Origin: Hymenoscyphus infarciens
Taxonomy: Eukaryota; Ascomycota; Leotiomycetes; Helotiales; Helotiaceae
DNA: 64,000 bases
NCBI GenBank assembly: GCA_001414345.1
Contig: LLCB01000086.1
Coordinates: forward strand, 1-64,000
Direction of reading: 5' to 3'
The notes under the pieces are model-generated. The model ran no database searches. It was not told the DNA's origin and saw nothing but the letters and a program-made list of their open reading frames with translations. A program made the translations under genes and the position numbers. Positions 1 to 11,226 of this stretch are shown here, one piece after another. Position 1 is the stretch's first letter. Each line of letters opens with the position of its first letter.

Positions 1-420
1 ATTTAAATAGCTTTAATATATAATTTAAAAGATAGTAGCGTAGTTATAGTAATATTTAGTATTAGAAGAGTAGAAAAAGGCCGATTTTCTAAAATGTCGA
101 AGAGAGTTACTAATAGCTAGTATATAATAGTAGGTTCTAGAGTATATAGTATATAAGAGTAAGAATCTTAAATTCTATCTTTTTAACGACTATAACTTCT
201 ATACTAATCGAGTATATATAATTTTAGTATAATTAAATAGCCTTAATAAGTAATTCTATTAACTTTAAAGTAGAGTTAAGTATAAAAGGTGGTGGTAGAG
301 TACGTTGAATTATAATATATTTAGGCGTAAAAAGTCGATTTTCCAAAATGTCCGAGAGGGTCGCTAACAGCCACCATACCCTTATCGATAGCTTATCTTT
401 CCGAACCTCATCATGACCTC
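1..420. repeat. Two diverged direct-repeat units, RIP-altered
   Basis: Two copies of one repeat lie in tandem. The ATTAAATAGC-type start near position 1 recurs near 231, and the block around 74-120 (core CCGATTTTCTAAAATG) recurs at 328-375 as TCGATTTTCCAAAATG. The copies differ mainly by C/T and G/A changes, and the first is the more AT-rich, as expected if RIP hit the copies unequally. No coding potential is visible. The repeat runs off the left edge of the window, so its full unit is unknown. Confidence 0.6.
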
Positions 421-881
421 TACGGGGAAGAAAAACCGTGCGCTTTTGAGGCATAGGCCACCCCACCTAAAACCACCTCTTTTTATCTCAAATTCATGAC
501 TTTTTATTACTTTATCTATAAATTAGATAGTAAATTAATATCTAATAATGTGTTATTTATCCCTTACGCTCTCTATACTTATAAAACCGATGTATAAACC
601 CCTTATATATATGATTTACTATCTTCTAGCTTAATATTATATTAAAAACTTCTAAGTAGTTATAACTCTCCTCCTATATGTTCGTTCTCTTTAAATAGAA
701 CATTCTCTTAATAGTATAAGCTATCGTCTTAATAAGAGATAGAGGGCTTAATTCTAGGCATTTTAAATAAGCTAAATCGGTAGAATGTAGGTTGGAATAT
801 AGAATATAAAAGGGGGGGAAAAGGGGTGGTTTTAGGTGGGGTGGCCTGTGCCTCAAAAGCGCACGGTTTTTCTTCCCCGTA
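421..881. mobile_element. 461-bp TIR element (MITE-like) with TA ends
   Basis: The ends are inverted copies of each other over about 60-70 bp, starting TACGGGGAAGAAAAACCG on the left and ending CGGTTTTTCTTCCCCGTA on the right. They are separated by roughly 340 bp of AT-rich sequence without an open frame. If TA is the duplicated target, the inverted repeat begins CGGGGAAG, as expected for a non-autonomous Tc1/mariner-type element. No transposase is present, so mobilisation would have to be in trans. The TIRs match almost perfectly, unlike the RIPed sequence to the left, which suggests a younger insertion. Confidence 0.65.
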
Positions 882-1096
882 GAGATGACGTTGACGATAA
901 AGTTTCTTAATCAAAAGAATCATAAATTGCTCTCCTTTCTCGTTCAAAATGACAACTCTACGAGTAGCATTCGGCTTACTCACCGCTGCAATTTCTATTC
1001 ACAAACACCGCCCTTCCCTCCTTCCCCAACACGGAGGATTCCAACTATCGTGCTCCTAAAATGGAATTCCGGCAGCAGCGGCAACAACGCCAAGTG

Positions 1097-1325
1097 GGAG
1101 GTACGGCGGTTAAGTATTATAACCCCTCTATCCCTGTTCCAAACTTCAACCACCCGATAAAAAAAATATAAGAATTAAGACTCTAAGAAATAGAAATCTA
1201 AGGATTATTCTAGTTTTTAAACTAAGTTTTTTAGATAGGGTTTATAGAGGAAACAGAGAAATAAACGCTAGTATAGCGTTAGAGACAGGGGTCTAGGGGT
1301 TGCAATACTTAACCGCTGTACCTCC
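1097..1325. mobile_element. 229-bp foldback (MITE-like) element
   Basis: GGAGGTACGGCGGTTAAG at the left end is matched in inverted orientation by the right end, whose reverse complement begins GGAGGTACAGCGGTTAAG. The inverted similarity extends about 44 bp with a handful of mainly transition differences. The roughly 130-bp centre is noncoding. No convincing target-site duplication is visible. Confidence 0.55.
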
Positions 1326-1883
1326 GTAGTCTCGTCTCCATCAGTCTAGCTTTCTGCCACTAGTCCACTACTGATGGAGACATCCGGAAAATCCGGTTCA
1401 ATGAGCACGCGACAGAAGCTTGTTTTCTCGTCGGACTTTACATGATAGCGAGGCGGGCGGGGTAGTGGGTCTTTTGTGCAGTGCGGTGGTGAGTTGTGCA
1501 TGTTAGTTGATTATTACCTATGAAGTTATCCCAATGTCACCTCGGGCTTTGTTTTTCGCACTCTAGAATTAGTCGTGCGTTGGAGTTTTTTCTGTGCAAA
1601 CCGGTATTATTGAGTGGAAGAGAATTTGTTGAGTTTCAACGTAACTTGTCTTCTCGCTATTCTTTTCTTTTTTCTCTTCGTCACCGCAACTGTGCTGTCT
1701 TGCGACATTGTCATCTTTCCCTTCACTGTTTACAAGAAACACGCCCTCCTCGAAGATGTCCCCCGCCTCAAACATCGAATTTGTAGTAGGCCATCCCACT
1801 GGTGAAGATCAATTTTTCACTAGAAAACAACTCTTCCTGTTAAGGCAACCGAGTTTGGCTAACGCATCTCAGCAACCTTTTTA
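1326..1883. other. Intergenic, nothing recognised
   Basis: Only short overlapping frames occur here, without ATG-led coding structure, motifs or splice logic. The stretch presumably holds the 3' flank of the leftward gene that ends at 1884. Confidence 0.5.
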
Positions 1884-3370
1884 TTAACCATCCCACGAAT
1901 CCTCTATACAGAAATTAGGCTCCCTTCCCGCATCAACTTTCACTCCCTCAAACCCGCAATTCCAGTCGTCGCCAGGTGAATCGAAAGTTCCAGTAATCTT
2001 TAGGCCTCGATTGCTCGAAAATCGAATCTCGAAGGCCATGTCATCAGAAACAGCTTTTGTTTCTCGACTCTGTGTATCGACCCCTCTCCAACGGTAAAAC
2101 CATTTTGAATTGGATCGGCTCGGCCACTTGATGTTCCCTAACCGGAACTCTTCCGGGATATCATCTTTTTCCGCCATCTCGTCGTTATCGTCGAATTGCT
2201 CATCCATGGGCGTCTCATCTTTGCGCCCCCCCTCAAGTTCAGCCGTACTGTCTTCTTCAAATTCAACATGGGTCCGCTTCTCAGAGGGACTACTTCTCTC
2301 TGTCACCGACTGGGGCGGACCAATTTCGCAGTCAAGCTCCTCTTGCCTTTCAAACCCCATAACTCCGCTCAAAATCCCGAAATCAAACTCCGCAAATAAC
2401 TGAGCATTCTCACAGGTGCCTTGACTGTATATCTCCAACTTGAAAACCTTGTTATTGGACAACTTCTGGAGTAAAGGACTGGTAATTTCATATGTACCCA
2501 AAACATGCCATTCATCTCCCTCGCCAGTTTCGCGCAGGACTCTCAGCTTTCTCTTTCTCTTTCCTAGCCTGTTCAATCTCGGCTTTTTGGGCTGGCGATC
2601 CGCTCATCTCTTCCATGAGCAAGTTCCATGCCAGATTGCTTGAAAGATCCGATTTGGATCGGGCAATCAGCACCCGATAGGGGTAGCGTGGATCCTTTAC
2701 GTACCGATCCGGTACTCTTACCTCTTCGTAGTGAAGTCTTCGACCACTTGCATGTTGGAGGAGGGCAGAATCTTTCCGAATAGCTACTATGATGGTCCTT
2801 GCTTTGTCGACTCTGCTGTCTTGCTCATTGAAAGTCTGTGATAAGACATATCGAGGATCCCTATCGGCCAGCTCGCTGGGAGAGACATCCCAATGATTCC
2901 TCAAAAGTTCAGTCATTGGCTCATCCTTGCCCTCCTCTAATTTCTCCGATAAAAGATGTCTTTTGGAAGATATCCCCTTTATATCCTCCAATCCGCGAAA
3001 AAGGCATTGGGCTTTGAGAAACTCGAGGGAACTCCCGCAAGATAGACGGTCTGGGGGTTGGTAGAGTACTTTATTCAGGCAAACACCTCCTCCGAAATAA
3101 CTGACACTTGTTGCCACTGGCAAGCCAAGCTGTGCATTGAGAGCCGCTGTGAAGTGATTAGATTGGATAACATCTCAAAAATGCGAAAAGCATCAAGTGC
3201 CAACAAACTTACCATCAGTTTCCCGTTTTTTTCACAATTTTCCACACAATTGGATCGGTGTTATGATCACAGTAATCTTCGTGATCGCCCAGTGGGACAA
3301 GCCTCAAATCATAGAACGGGCATTGGTATGGATCCTTCTCTATGGAGTTATGCCGCCGCTTCTTAGACAT
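1884..3370 (-). pseudogene. Uncharacterised gene, frame broken twice
   Basis: I do not recognise the family. A plausible model starts at ATG 3370 (MSKKRRHNSIEKD...), has a 66-bp intron at 3147-3212 (GTAAGT donor, TCTAATC branch, CACAG acceptor) and ends at TAA 1884. The frame is interrupted twice. In exon 1 a run of seven A (complement of about 3228-3234) leads to TGA; with six A the frame would run on through the splice junction in correct phase. Around 2515-2560, after a Lys/Glu-rich stretch, the frame shifts again. The summed exon length (1,421 nt) equals two surplus bases over 473 codons, consistent with two +1 insertions. The predicted protein is hydrophilic, with an acidic Asp/Glu-rich segment in its C-terminal third. 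It is either a young pseudogene or an assembly artefact. Confidence 0.5.
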
Positions 3371-5317
3371 GAATCAATGACCTCAAATATGCGGTTTGGA
3401 TGAGAGTTGACTTTGAAACGACGATTATTATTGTGTTCTTTACAAGAGCTGGGCTTTGGTGGACAGGTCGGGCGAAGTCTAGGTGAACTATTTAGCTTCG
3501 TTTGCTATCACCACCTCTACCTATATCACGATATCTCCGACAGGTTTTTTAGGGGAAGCCTATCACCATTTTTATTAACAAAAATGCTTATCATCTCTAA
3601 AGCACGATCGTACAAGGAATTCTAGAGCCAGAGTGATCGAAGAATGACCGGGTTTTCCTACTCACCGTTCCCTCGGATACACCGCTTTTTCACGACACCT
3701 TGGAAGCGAAACACGTTACTTCTTCTCTCGAGGATTATGTCGATAGTCATGTGTACAACCGCACGTCTTTACAAAGCAGGATATCATTTAATCACCAAGT
3801 TCAGAAGGCCGAAAAAGTGGACGGTGTTAGTTTTTAATTGTTCTAAACTTATTATTATAACTAGTTATATAACATACCTGCTACTAAAAGTTAGGACAAA
3901 TTTTCAAAATTATATTATTTACTACAAATCTTTTAGAGAAGCCTAGATACACGTTTTAGTAAGTTCAGAATATCGAAATATTACTGCTTTCTCTATCTCT
4001 GTCTAGTTTTGAGAATAATACTCTTAGTAGAAAGTCTACTATAATCGTTACTATTTACTATATCAGTTACTTTAGAAAGAGGTTTTAATAACAAATACCA
4101 AACAATGGAGAGAGTAGTATATAGCTAGTACAATAGTAACGCTGTTATTTGAGAATTATATACTCTTTGTAATATTTAACATCTCTCTTTCCTCCTACCT
4201 AAGAAAGCCGGACTCTAAGCCCTCCCCTAGCTAGAAGACTAGTTATTAGCTACGATTCGTATTTTATACTTATTAGAATACTTAGAGTATAGGAGTTAGA
4301 GTTGATTCTATGCCCTTTCCCAATTATTACTTAGCTCTCTAACGTATAAAACCTAGAAGTTATTATTCTAATAATCGAGTAGAGAGAGTTTGAATTTCAT
4401 ATAGAATTCCTCTTATAATAGGTACTAAGTTGAATTTAGTATCTCTTCTATTAAAACAGCTTCTACATCTACAGAACAAAGAGAGCCATTTTTGGTTGAA
4501 ATTCTTACTCTTCCCGCCTATAAATGCTTTAAGTTTGATATAAACCTGTAAAGCATTCTAACAACAGCAAAGGAGAGGACAACACTAAGAGCAAAGTGTA
4601 AGGAGCGATGTCGCGAGTACTTTCTAGGTGAAAGATCAGCTATAAATTCCTCATAGCAATGTAGGCAGAGTTTAGTCTCCTTGGACTTATCTTTAATAGA
4701 CAAAAGAGATACCTTTAATACTAAATCTAGAGTTATATTAAGGCTTGATAAATATAGAGAAGGCCGGTTGAAAGGACCTAAGGAATTATATAAAGTGAAA
4801 GTCCTAAGATTATATATTAAAAGAAGTAGCTGGATATTAGACAAGTTATAAGTAGAAGAGGTTATACCAGGCGAACGAAGGGTGTGGGTCTTAGAGTAGA
4901 CGATTAGTTAATTCCGGGTGCTCTTATAAGTTCTTCTCAAGACTATTTCTCTTTGTCTAAATACGTCTAGGGTCGTGATCGGAATGGGTATAGCATTGAT
5001 AACAGGCAAACAAACAAAATCAAGGGCTCGAGAAGAAAGTCCTAATACTCGATAGTGGTTGGTCAGAAGGGTTTGGGATATGCCGCTCCTAATTACCAAG
5101 GGTGTCGATTCAACAACACCAGAATTCCGCAACAGGAAATTTATGACGATAGGCAAGCAAATCTACCACCATATGAAAGCAAAATATATTTTCAATATTG
5201 TTTTCACTTTAACAAGTAAAATATACAGTTGCGAAAGCGTCCCATTAGCGATATGTTCGTATCAACAAACTTTGCTCTAATAAGGAAGGACTGCTACGAA
5301 GTATGTACATCCATCAC
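3371..5317. other. AT-rich intergenic block, no gene recognised
   Basis: The part from about 3820 to 4900 is strongly AT-rich with few CpA dinucleotides, resembling RIP-altered sequence, but I could not link it to a repeat elsewhere in the window. The short frames on both strands look incidental. The right end adjoins the 3' end of the sugar transporter gene. Confidence 0.5.
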
Positions 5318-7037
5318 TCAACCCTCCTTCTGATACTCAGCACTCTCCAACTTCTCCCCCGTGTGCTTGTCACCCAACCCACCCTGTACAGCAACACTAG
5401 CTCTAATCTCCCTGAAAGTCGTAGTAGGTTTCCAAGCCCGACTCTTGCTCGCCACCGTGACTTCGGCATAAAGCTCATCAACCTGCTCAAGTGTAAGACC
5501 CTTCGTCTCATAGATCATAAAGTACACGAAAGCGATACAAATGAAGCAACATCCAAACCAGATGAAGAAGATTTTGCTCTGAAGATTTGCGTTTCCGGGT
5601 CCCCATTTGACGAGGTAGGGGGTGGAGTAGGCGATGGCCCAGTTGAGAAGCCAGTTGGTGGCGGTGGTCATGGAGAGGCACTTGGCGCGGACCTTGAGGG
5701 GAAAGATTTCTCCTGTTACGACCCAGGCGATGGGTCCCCAGGTAGAAGCGAAGAAAAAGATGTAGATGCAAACGAACGCGATGGAAGCCTTTTGAGCGGC
5801 GACATTGAGTGCGTAGGTTTCACCGGTGGTTGGATCTTGACCAGTTGTGGTGGTACCAAGGACAGCGACGAGGAACTGGCACACACACATTCCGACGGCA
5901 CCCCATAGTAGAAGAGGTCGTCGTCCGAACTTGTCAATGGCGTAGAGACCTGGGAAGGTGGATGCAACATTGATCGCGCTCGTGATCATACTAATGACGA
6001 AGCTGTTTTTGATGCCCGAGTTTTGGAAGTATTGAGTACCGTAATAGAAGATGAAATTGACACCTGTGAGTTGCTGAAGCCCTTGCAACAGACAGCCAGT
6101 AATAAGTCTCTTTAGGATTCCACCTCTGAAGCAATCGAGATAGGAAGATTTGCCAAGAGAGAGTTCGTATTCGTGATTGGCCTGAACTTCACTAAGTTCA
6201 TCAACAATCGCTGGGTGATCCGGAGGAAGACGACGGAGCTTGGCAAGAGCCTTGTAAGCTTTGTCCAATTTCCCTTGTTTGATGAGGAAACGGGGAGTCT
6301 CGGGCAAAAGCGAAATTCCGATGACCAAGATCAAAGACCAAGCGAATTGAACCGCAATTGGGATGCGGTATGATCCAGTGTCTTGGCGATCTTTGGTGGA
6401 ATTGTCCACGACAGCAGCGAGCAAGAGACCGATTGTAATAGCAAGTTGATAACTGCCGACGATGACACCTCGGATCCATTTTGGAGCAGTTTCGGATTGA
6501 TAAAGTGGGACTAAAACTTGTTAGCTAGAGAGGCACTGGGGAATGTTTAGCAACTTACTCAAAGCTGAAACCAACCCAACACCATAACCAGCAAAGAATC
6601 TACCAGCCACAAACATGGGGATTTCGGTCGAGGCTGTCTGAAGAATAACTCCGAGATTGAAAACTAAACCTGCTGAAACGATCAAGGATAATCTTCGGCC
6701 GAGCCAGTCTGCCAATGGTGCAGCAGTAAGAGCACCGAAGAAGGTTCCAGCTGAGAGGATGGATACAATCTCAGAAGTTTGAGCTGCTGTAATGTCTGGT
6801 ACACCACCAACTTTGTAGCCGGTAGAGAATTGTCTTTTCCAGTAATCCATGGCAATAATACCACCAATGGTTCCAGTATCATATCCAAACAAAACACCAC
6901 CGAATGCTACGAACATTCCAATCGCGATCTGTTGAACAATTAGTGGCAGTCACACAAAAGTTGATGTTGGGGATAGCGCTTACAGCAGGCCATGATCGGC
7001 CAGGAACGCCCTCGGGCTTCTTCAAGGAGATACCCAT
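5318..7037 (-). CDS. MFS sugar (hexose) transporter
   Basis: Plasma-membrane sugar transporter of the major facilitator superfamily, close to fungal hexose carriers. The model joins complement 5318-6510, 6559-6928 and 6984-7037: introns of 48 bp (GCTAAC branch) and 55 bp, 538 residues, start ATG 7037 (MGISLKKPEG...). Family signatures are in order: GYDTG at the start of helix 1, ADWLGRR after helix 2, PETPRFL at about 211, QQLTGVNFIFYY at 287-298 (sugar-binding helix 7 motif), DKFGRRP, and ETKGLTLEQVDELY after helix 12. Twelve membrane helices are expected, with a short cytosolic N-terminus and a hydrophilic C-terminal tail of about 60 residues. The frame is intact. The substrate cannot be fixed from sequence; glucose or another hexose is likeliest. 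Several CreA-type sites lie upstream. Confidence 0.93.
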
Positions 7038-9363
7038 AATGTCTTCAGTTGAAGAACAATGTAACTCTGATTCCCGGGATTTTGAATATATTCTTCAAAG
7101 GATGAAATGAACTGGGAAAGCTACGAGTCTTATAGAAACACGGGACGAGGTATGGTTTCATGACGATGTACATTTCCTCCGCGTGATATGGCTTGTGGCG
7201 GGGTAAGGGGGAAGCACCAGAGCCCCAGCCCAGCTTCATCTGCAGCAAAGATCGCCACAATTAAATGCGTTGATTGGCTGGTACCGATAGTAGATCTTTG
7301 GAGCCAGGGCGCCGTCGACGTATGTTGGAAGAGGCAAGTGCAATTCAGCGCGGCCAAACTGTAACTGTAGGCGAGGTGACACTGTGACAGCCCGCTTCGC
7401 TTGGGGCCCAAAGCATCGGTTCCCCCGCAGTACTCGAGTAGGCTAAAATACCATCTGGGGATCTGGGGATTTCTCCAATCAAAAAGTGGCTTGATTGCGG
7501 AGGGTGAGACTCGGCGCGTTTACCTTTTCTCACCGCAGAGCAGTCGGTCCTTTTTGCACGGCGAAGCATGACCTACCCTACCCTAATAAGGTCTAATAAG
7601 GGAGTTTTGGTTGCGGGCATCTGACAATTTGTAAAAGGGGAAAAGGCCCTCCTAGTCAGACCGATTGGTGCGGCGATAAATTCAGCGACAGCTATACGTA
7701 AAAAAACTCAACAACGAGTGGCGACATGGGTACCCAGCGAATCTTTGATTTGGCCGATTGGATAACATCAAACAAGCCTTTTCCAGCCAGCCGTCTTTGA
7801 GGTTTAAAGGCTTCTAGGTTGTTGATGAAAGCCACGCACGTGACTCTCCCGGTATTTGGGTCGTCCGGGTCTGACTGGAATCTTTTGCCTCCAGTCATTG
7901 CTGAGGTGCCATTAGAAACAAGCGTGCGGTTCTAGCAGAAGAAACGGCACCATTCTTGATCCGGCATGTACTGTACTCAAGTAGTACAGGACAGGACAGG
8001 ACCAGATGTTCTGCTTTCTACAGCGTACTCGCGTATCCAGATTCCATCTCGATAGAAAAGGATGAAAGAAACATTTGCAAGGATGTAACAGTGTTGAGAG
8101 AAAGATACTAGTACTCAATCGGTGGTAATACAATTCGGTCCGACCGAGAATCTTGCATGTTTATCCCAGCACTTGCGTTGGGTAGCATGGAGGCTCCGAA
8201 GAAGATCAGAGGTTGGGTTAAAGTAGCACTACCAGCCGCTTCGTGGCTCGGGTCGGCCAAAATACACAGACTAGTCCGAGCACAATCCTTTGTTATAGCT
8301 TCTCGAGATAACAACTCTTTAACTTTATTAGTTGATATAATGCATTTATAAAGGCTATATCTTGCGATGGATTATCTTTTCTAAAAAGTACAAAGTGTTA
8401 TAGCAGGAAGGAGTTAGAAATGAATTAAGTCGCTCGCAGACTTTATAATAAATGCAAGTCCAACTTTAGTAGCAGTGTTGTGTTAGCGACCGTACTATTT
8501 CATAAGGTTAGCGTTGGCGTTGTGCATAAGTTATGCTCGTTCTTGACCTAAAGAATCGTACCTAGTACCTAGTATAACCCCCCTGTCGGATTCCCTTTCA
8601 TATACATAGTTTTCTGTACTTGGAAACGAATCGCGGGGGGTGTGGGAGAGAAGATTAGAAGACTTTAGTATCTTGGTACTATGTTGCTTCTTATAAACAC
8701 AACGTGGTAAAAGAGAACTGCGGCGACGAGTACGAAATATAGATGAGTACGGACCTATTGCTTTTGCCCGCTCTCAAGCATACGCGAGCCGTCTATTTTA
8801 GTGCAGAGCTTCCCCGCACAGCTTCTCCATTATTCAACTAGCTGTGAATCGTTTCTTGTGAGTTAGTGAGCGAGCTTCACCAGGTCCAAAAAAGGGTGAT
8901 ACCACTCAGGGCCCGGGTCTTTTTTGGTGAGGAAATCGGGCCTCCATCCCAACCCCAACCTCCCTCTTAACAACCATTCACTACAGTAGACACAGTAGAC
9001 GGTGTAGAAAGAAGAAAAAAAGAGCGACATCTGAAGGGTCAAATAAAAGTTGCGGCGCGGAAATTATTTTCAGGAGTCTATTCTGACTATTGCGCAGGGC
9101 CTGCTCGCAGAGCGTAGTTGTCAGCACAGTTGTCAACACCTGTTGTTGACACAAGCCTGGGCATTCCCCACCTGTGCTGTTGCAAGCCCCTCGAACAACA
9201 CCACCATCAATCACACTTGCTCTTTCCATTTTTAAAAACCCCAAGAACACCTCCGCAGACAATTCAATGCTACCAAATACCATCCGTCTATCCCACTCCT
9301 ATCCCGATTCCCTAACACCCATACAAGCACCAACACTCGAATGAGCTAACATAGATAGTCGGT
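7038..9363. other. Intergenic region (transporter promoter side)
   Basis: Apart from the CreA-type cluster I see no gene with support. An ATG-led 68-codon frame on the minus strand (7692-7898) has no recognisable motif and no splice partner. The region around 8300-8700 is moderately AT-rich. The right end is the 3' flank of the zinc-knuckle gene ending at 9364. Confidence 0.45.
7198..7468. promoter_or_regulatory. Cluster of CreA-type (SYGGRG) sites
   Basis: Five matches to the fungal carbon-catabolite repressor consensus lie 160-430 bp upstream of the transporter start: GCGGGG 7198-7203, CCCCAG 7223-7228, CCCCGC 7423-7428, CTGGGG 7455-7460 and CTGGGG 7463-7468. The last two form a closely spaced pair. 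Paired sites are the arrangement usually bound in vivo, which suggests glucose repression of the transporter. The consensus is short, so the individual matches are weak evidence. Confidence 0.4.
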
Positions 9364-11130
9364 CTACTCGTACCATCTCTTCTGTACTCGAGGACACAGA
9401 CTTCCCCAATGTCCATATTCGCCACAAACCTTGCAGAGATTATAGCAATCCGGCCACACATGTTTTTCTCCACAGAAATCGCATTTCGGATCTCGTGTCT
9501 TCGGGTGGAGAATTTGCCCAACTTCAGTTGTGTACGGGCGTGTAATTGCTTCAGGGTGCGCCGTCCCTTCTTCCTCTTGCGTCTCTTGACTTTCCTTCCT
9601 GGCTTTGGCCCATTCAGCCATCGCAAATTTGAGTAACACGTTTTTGGCTCGCTTTTCAGAGTCTATCCTGTCGGCTTCCCACGAGTCCTCGTCATCTGTA
9701 TCTTCCAAGTCCCTAATTTGGTGCTCGGGTACATACTCAAAGACAAGCAAATTCTCAATCCTTGTCTTTGAGATTGGGTTCCGAATAAGTCGCGAAACAG
9801 CTTCCTTGAAATTTTGCGGTTCTCCCTGAGGCGCGGTGTCAAGGCCCCAAAACTCATCCCTTAGTGGGAAGAGGGCTAATGTATGGAGTCCCTTGCAAAA
9901 TCTTTGTATGAAGGGGGTGTAGACTTGAATACTCGTGGCGAGATCATCTGCGCACTTTTGAGAGCAGTTGTCTCCTAAACAAAAATGGAGTTTCATTTTA
10001 CCCATGAAAATCAAGTTTTGAATTAGGGACGCGTTCTTTGGTCCGACGGTATGAAGGAATCGAAGAAAGGGATCGTGATACACATAGCCTTCGAGCATTG
10101 TTATCGGTCGTCGAAGGCTTATTTGTGTGATACCCTCATTGATCTTTCCCTCCCACTCATCTCCTCTTGGTTTCTTAGGGCTAGGACGATAATCTTTCCC
10201 CATGATCAGCGAGCGAGGAGGACAAGCCATTTCGTTGTGGCCATCAAAAGTGTGGAAGTCAAAGTTGTTGTAGCCATAGAGTATCTGCGATCCATATCCA
10301 TAAAGCAGCTTGCAAGTGCGAAGGACGGTGGCGTCGAGTATTGGGATGATAATCTCTCGCTTCAAAGTGTATGGACCATTGGCGTCTGCCTTTGGAGTCC
10401 AGGCGATTAACCGAGACGTATCAGCGAATGCGAAAGACTCCTCCAGTGCGCGTCCGTATTGGCGGCCATAGAGGCGGGCTCGGACCTTGTCCAATAGCTG
10501 GAAGGAAGGAGTTGTATAGGTTCGTTTCCAGTTACTTGTTACTGTCATCGGTCGTATAGTTGCAGCTTTCGGGGCCACCAGAAGAAGCTCCAGAATGCGA
10601 ATGAGTATTTCTACGTTGCCATGTCAGATAAAACCAGCATGAGACATTTAGAAAGGAATTTACCAGTTGGGAAGTTAAGGAAGTGATGCACATTATTGAC
10701 TGGCAAATTCCATCCCCGGCCCTTCTCACTAGTATGAGCAGTGAACACCCGAAAGCCTCTAGAACTTGGTTGATTGATAAAATCCAAAGTCAATGGTCGT
10801 TCTAGGATTTCGTATTTCCGGCCCATATCTCCCACATACGTGAATGATGTATTCTTACGCCAGAACTTGGTCACAAAATTCTCCACATCTAGCCCGGTCA
10901 GTTTTTGGTTTATTGGCAACGGGTACAAGGTTCTTACCTGGCCCCCAAGCATAGCGTTGCCCATCTTCCTCTGTCCAGAAGATTCCTTGGATTTTGTACT
11001 TCTTGGCGTATTCCTTCAGAGCCTCTTTAGGGACCTTGATGGATGGGAAGTATTCCAGTGCCCGCTCGGCATTTGCTTCGATATCCTCCAGAGACCAGTG
11101 AGAAGCTTGGATTCCTATTGGATCGGCCAT
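9364..11130 (-). CDS. F-box-like/2EXR-like protein with double zinc knuckle, copy A
   Basis: Intact member of a local three-gene family. The model joins complement 9364-10610, 10664-10888 and 10938-11130 (introns 53 and 49 bp), 554 residues, ATG 11130. The second splice junction rebuilds FPTEILIRILELLLVAP, an F-box/2EXR/DUF7730-type motif (FxxLPxEIRxxIxxLVL). It is followed at about 200 by the accompanying signature ILDATVLRTCKLLYGYGSQI. The C-terminus carries two CCHC knuckles: C516, C519, H523, C528 (spacing CX2CX3HX4C, one residue short) and C532, C535, H540, C545 (canonical CX2CX4HX4C). An acidic and Glu/Lys-rich linker precedes them. The function is unknown: the N-terminal motif suggests a protein-interaction or ubiquitin-adaptor role, and the knuckles suggest nucleic-acid or protein binding. 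Copies B and C share the exon structure. Confidence 0.85.
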
Positions 11131-11162
11131 ACTGAATTTCTCAATCTGTTTTCTAGATAACT

Positions 11163-11226
11163 CTAAAAGTGGAGTCGTTAGCGTTCTTGGAATGTCATGT
11201 CATGTTTGGGGGTGCTGGAAACTTAC
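11163..11226 (-). other. 5'UTR intron of copy A
   Basis: On the minus strand a GTAAGTTT donor, a GCTAAC branch site and a TTTTAG acceptor delimit a 64-bp intron that ends about 32 nt before the start codon. Copy C has a matching GTAAGTG donor upstream of its start region (16056), so a leader intron seems to be ancestral in the family. Confidence 0.6.

Noticed and set aside
7570..7595. Telomere-like CCCTACCCTAA stretch
   Set aside because: Only about two imperfect units; not a telomeric array.
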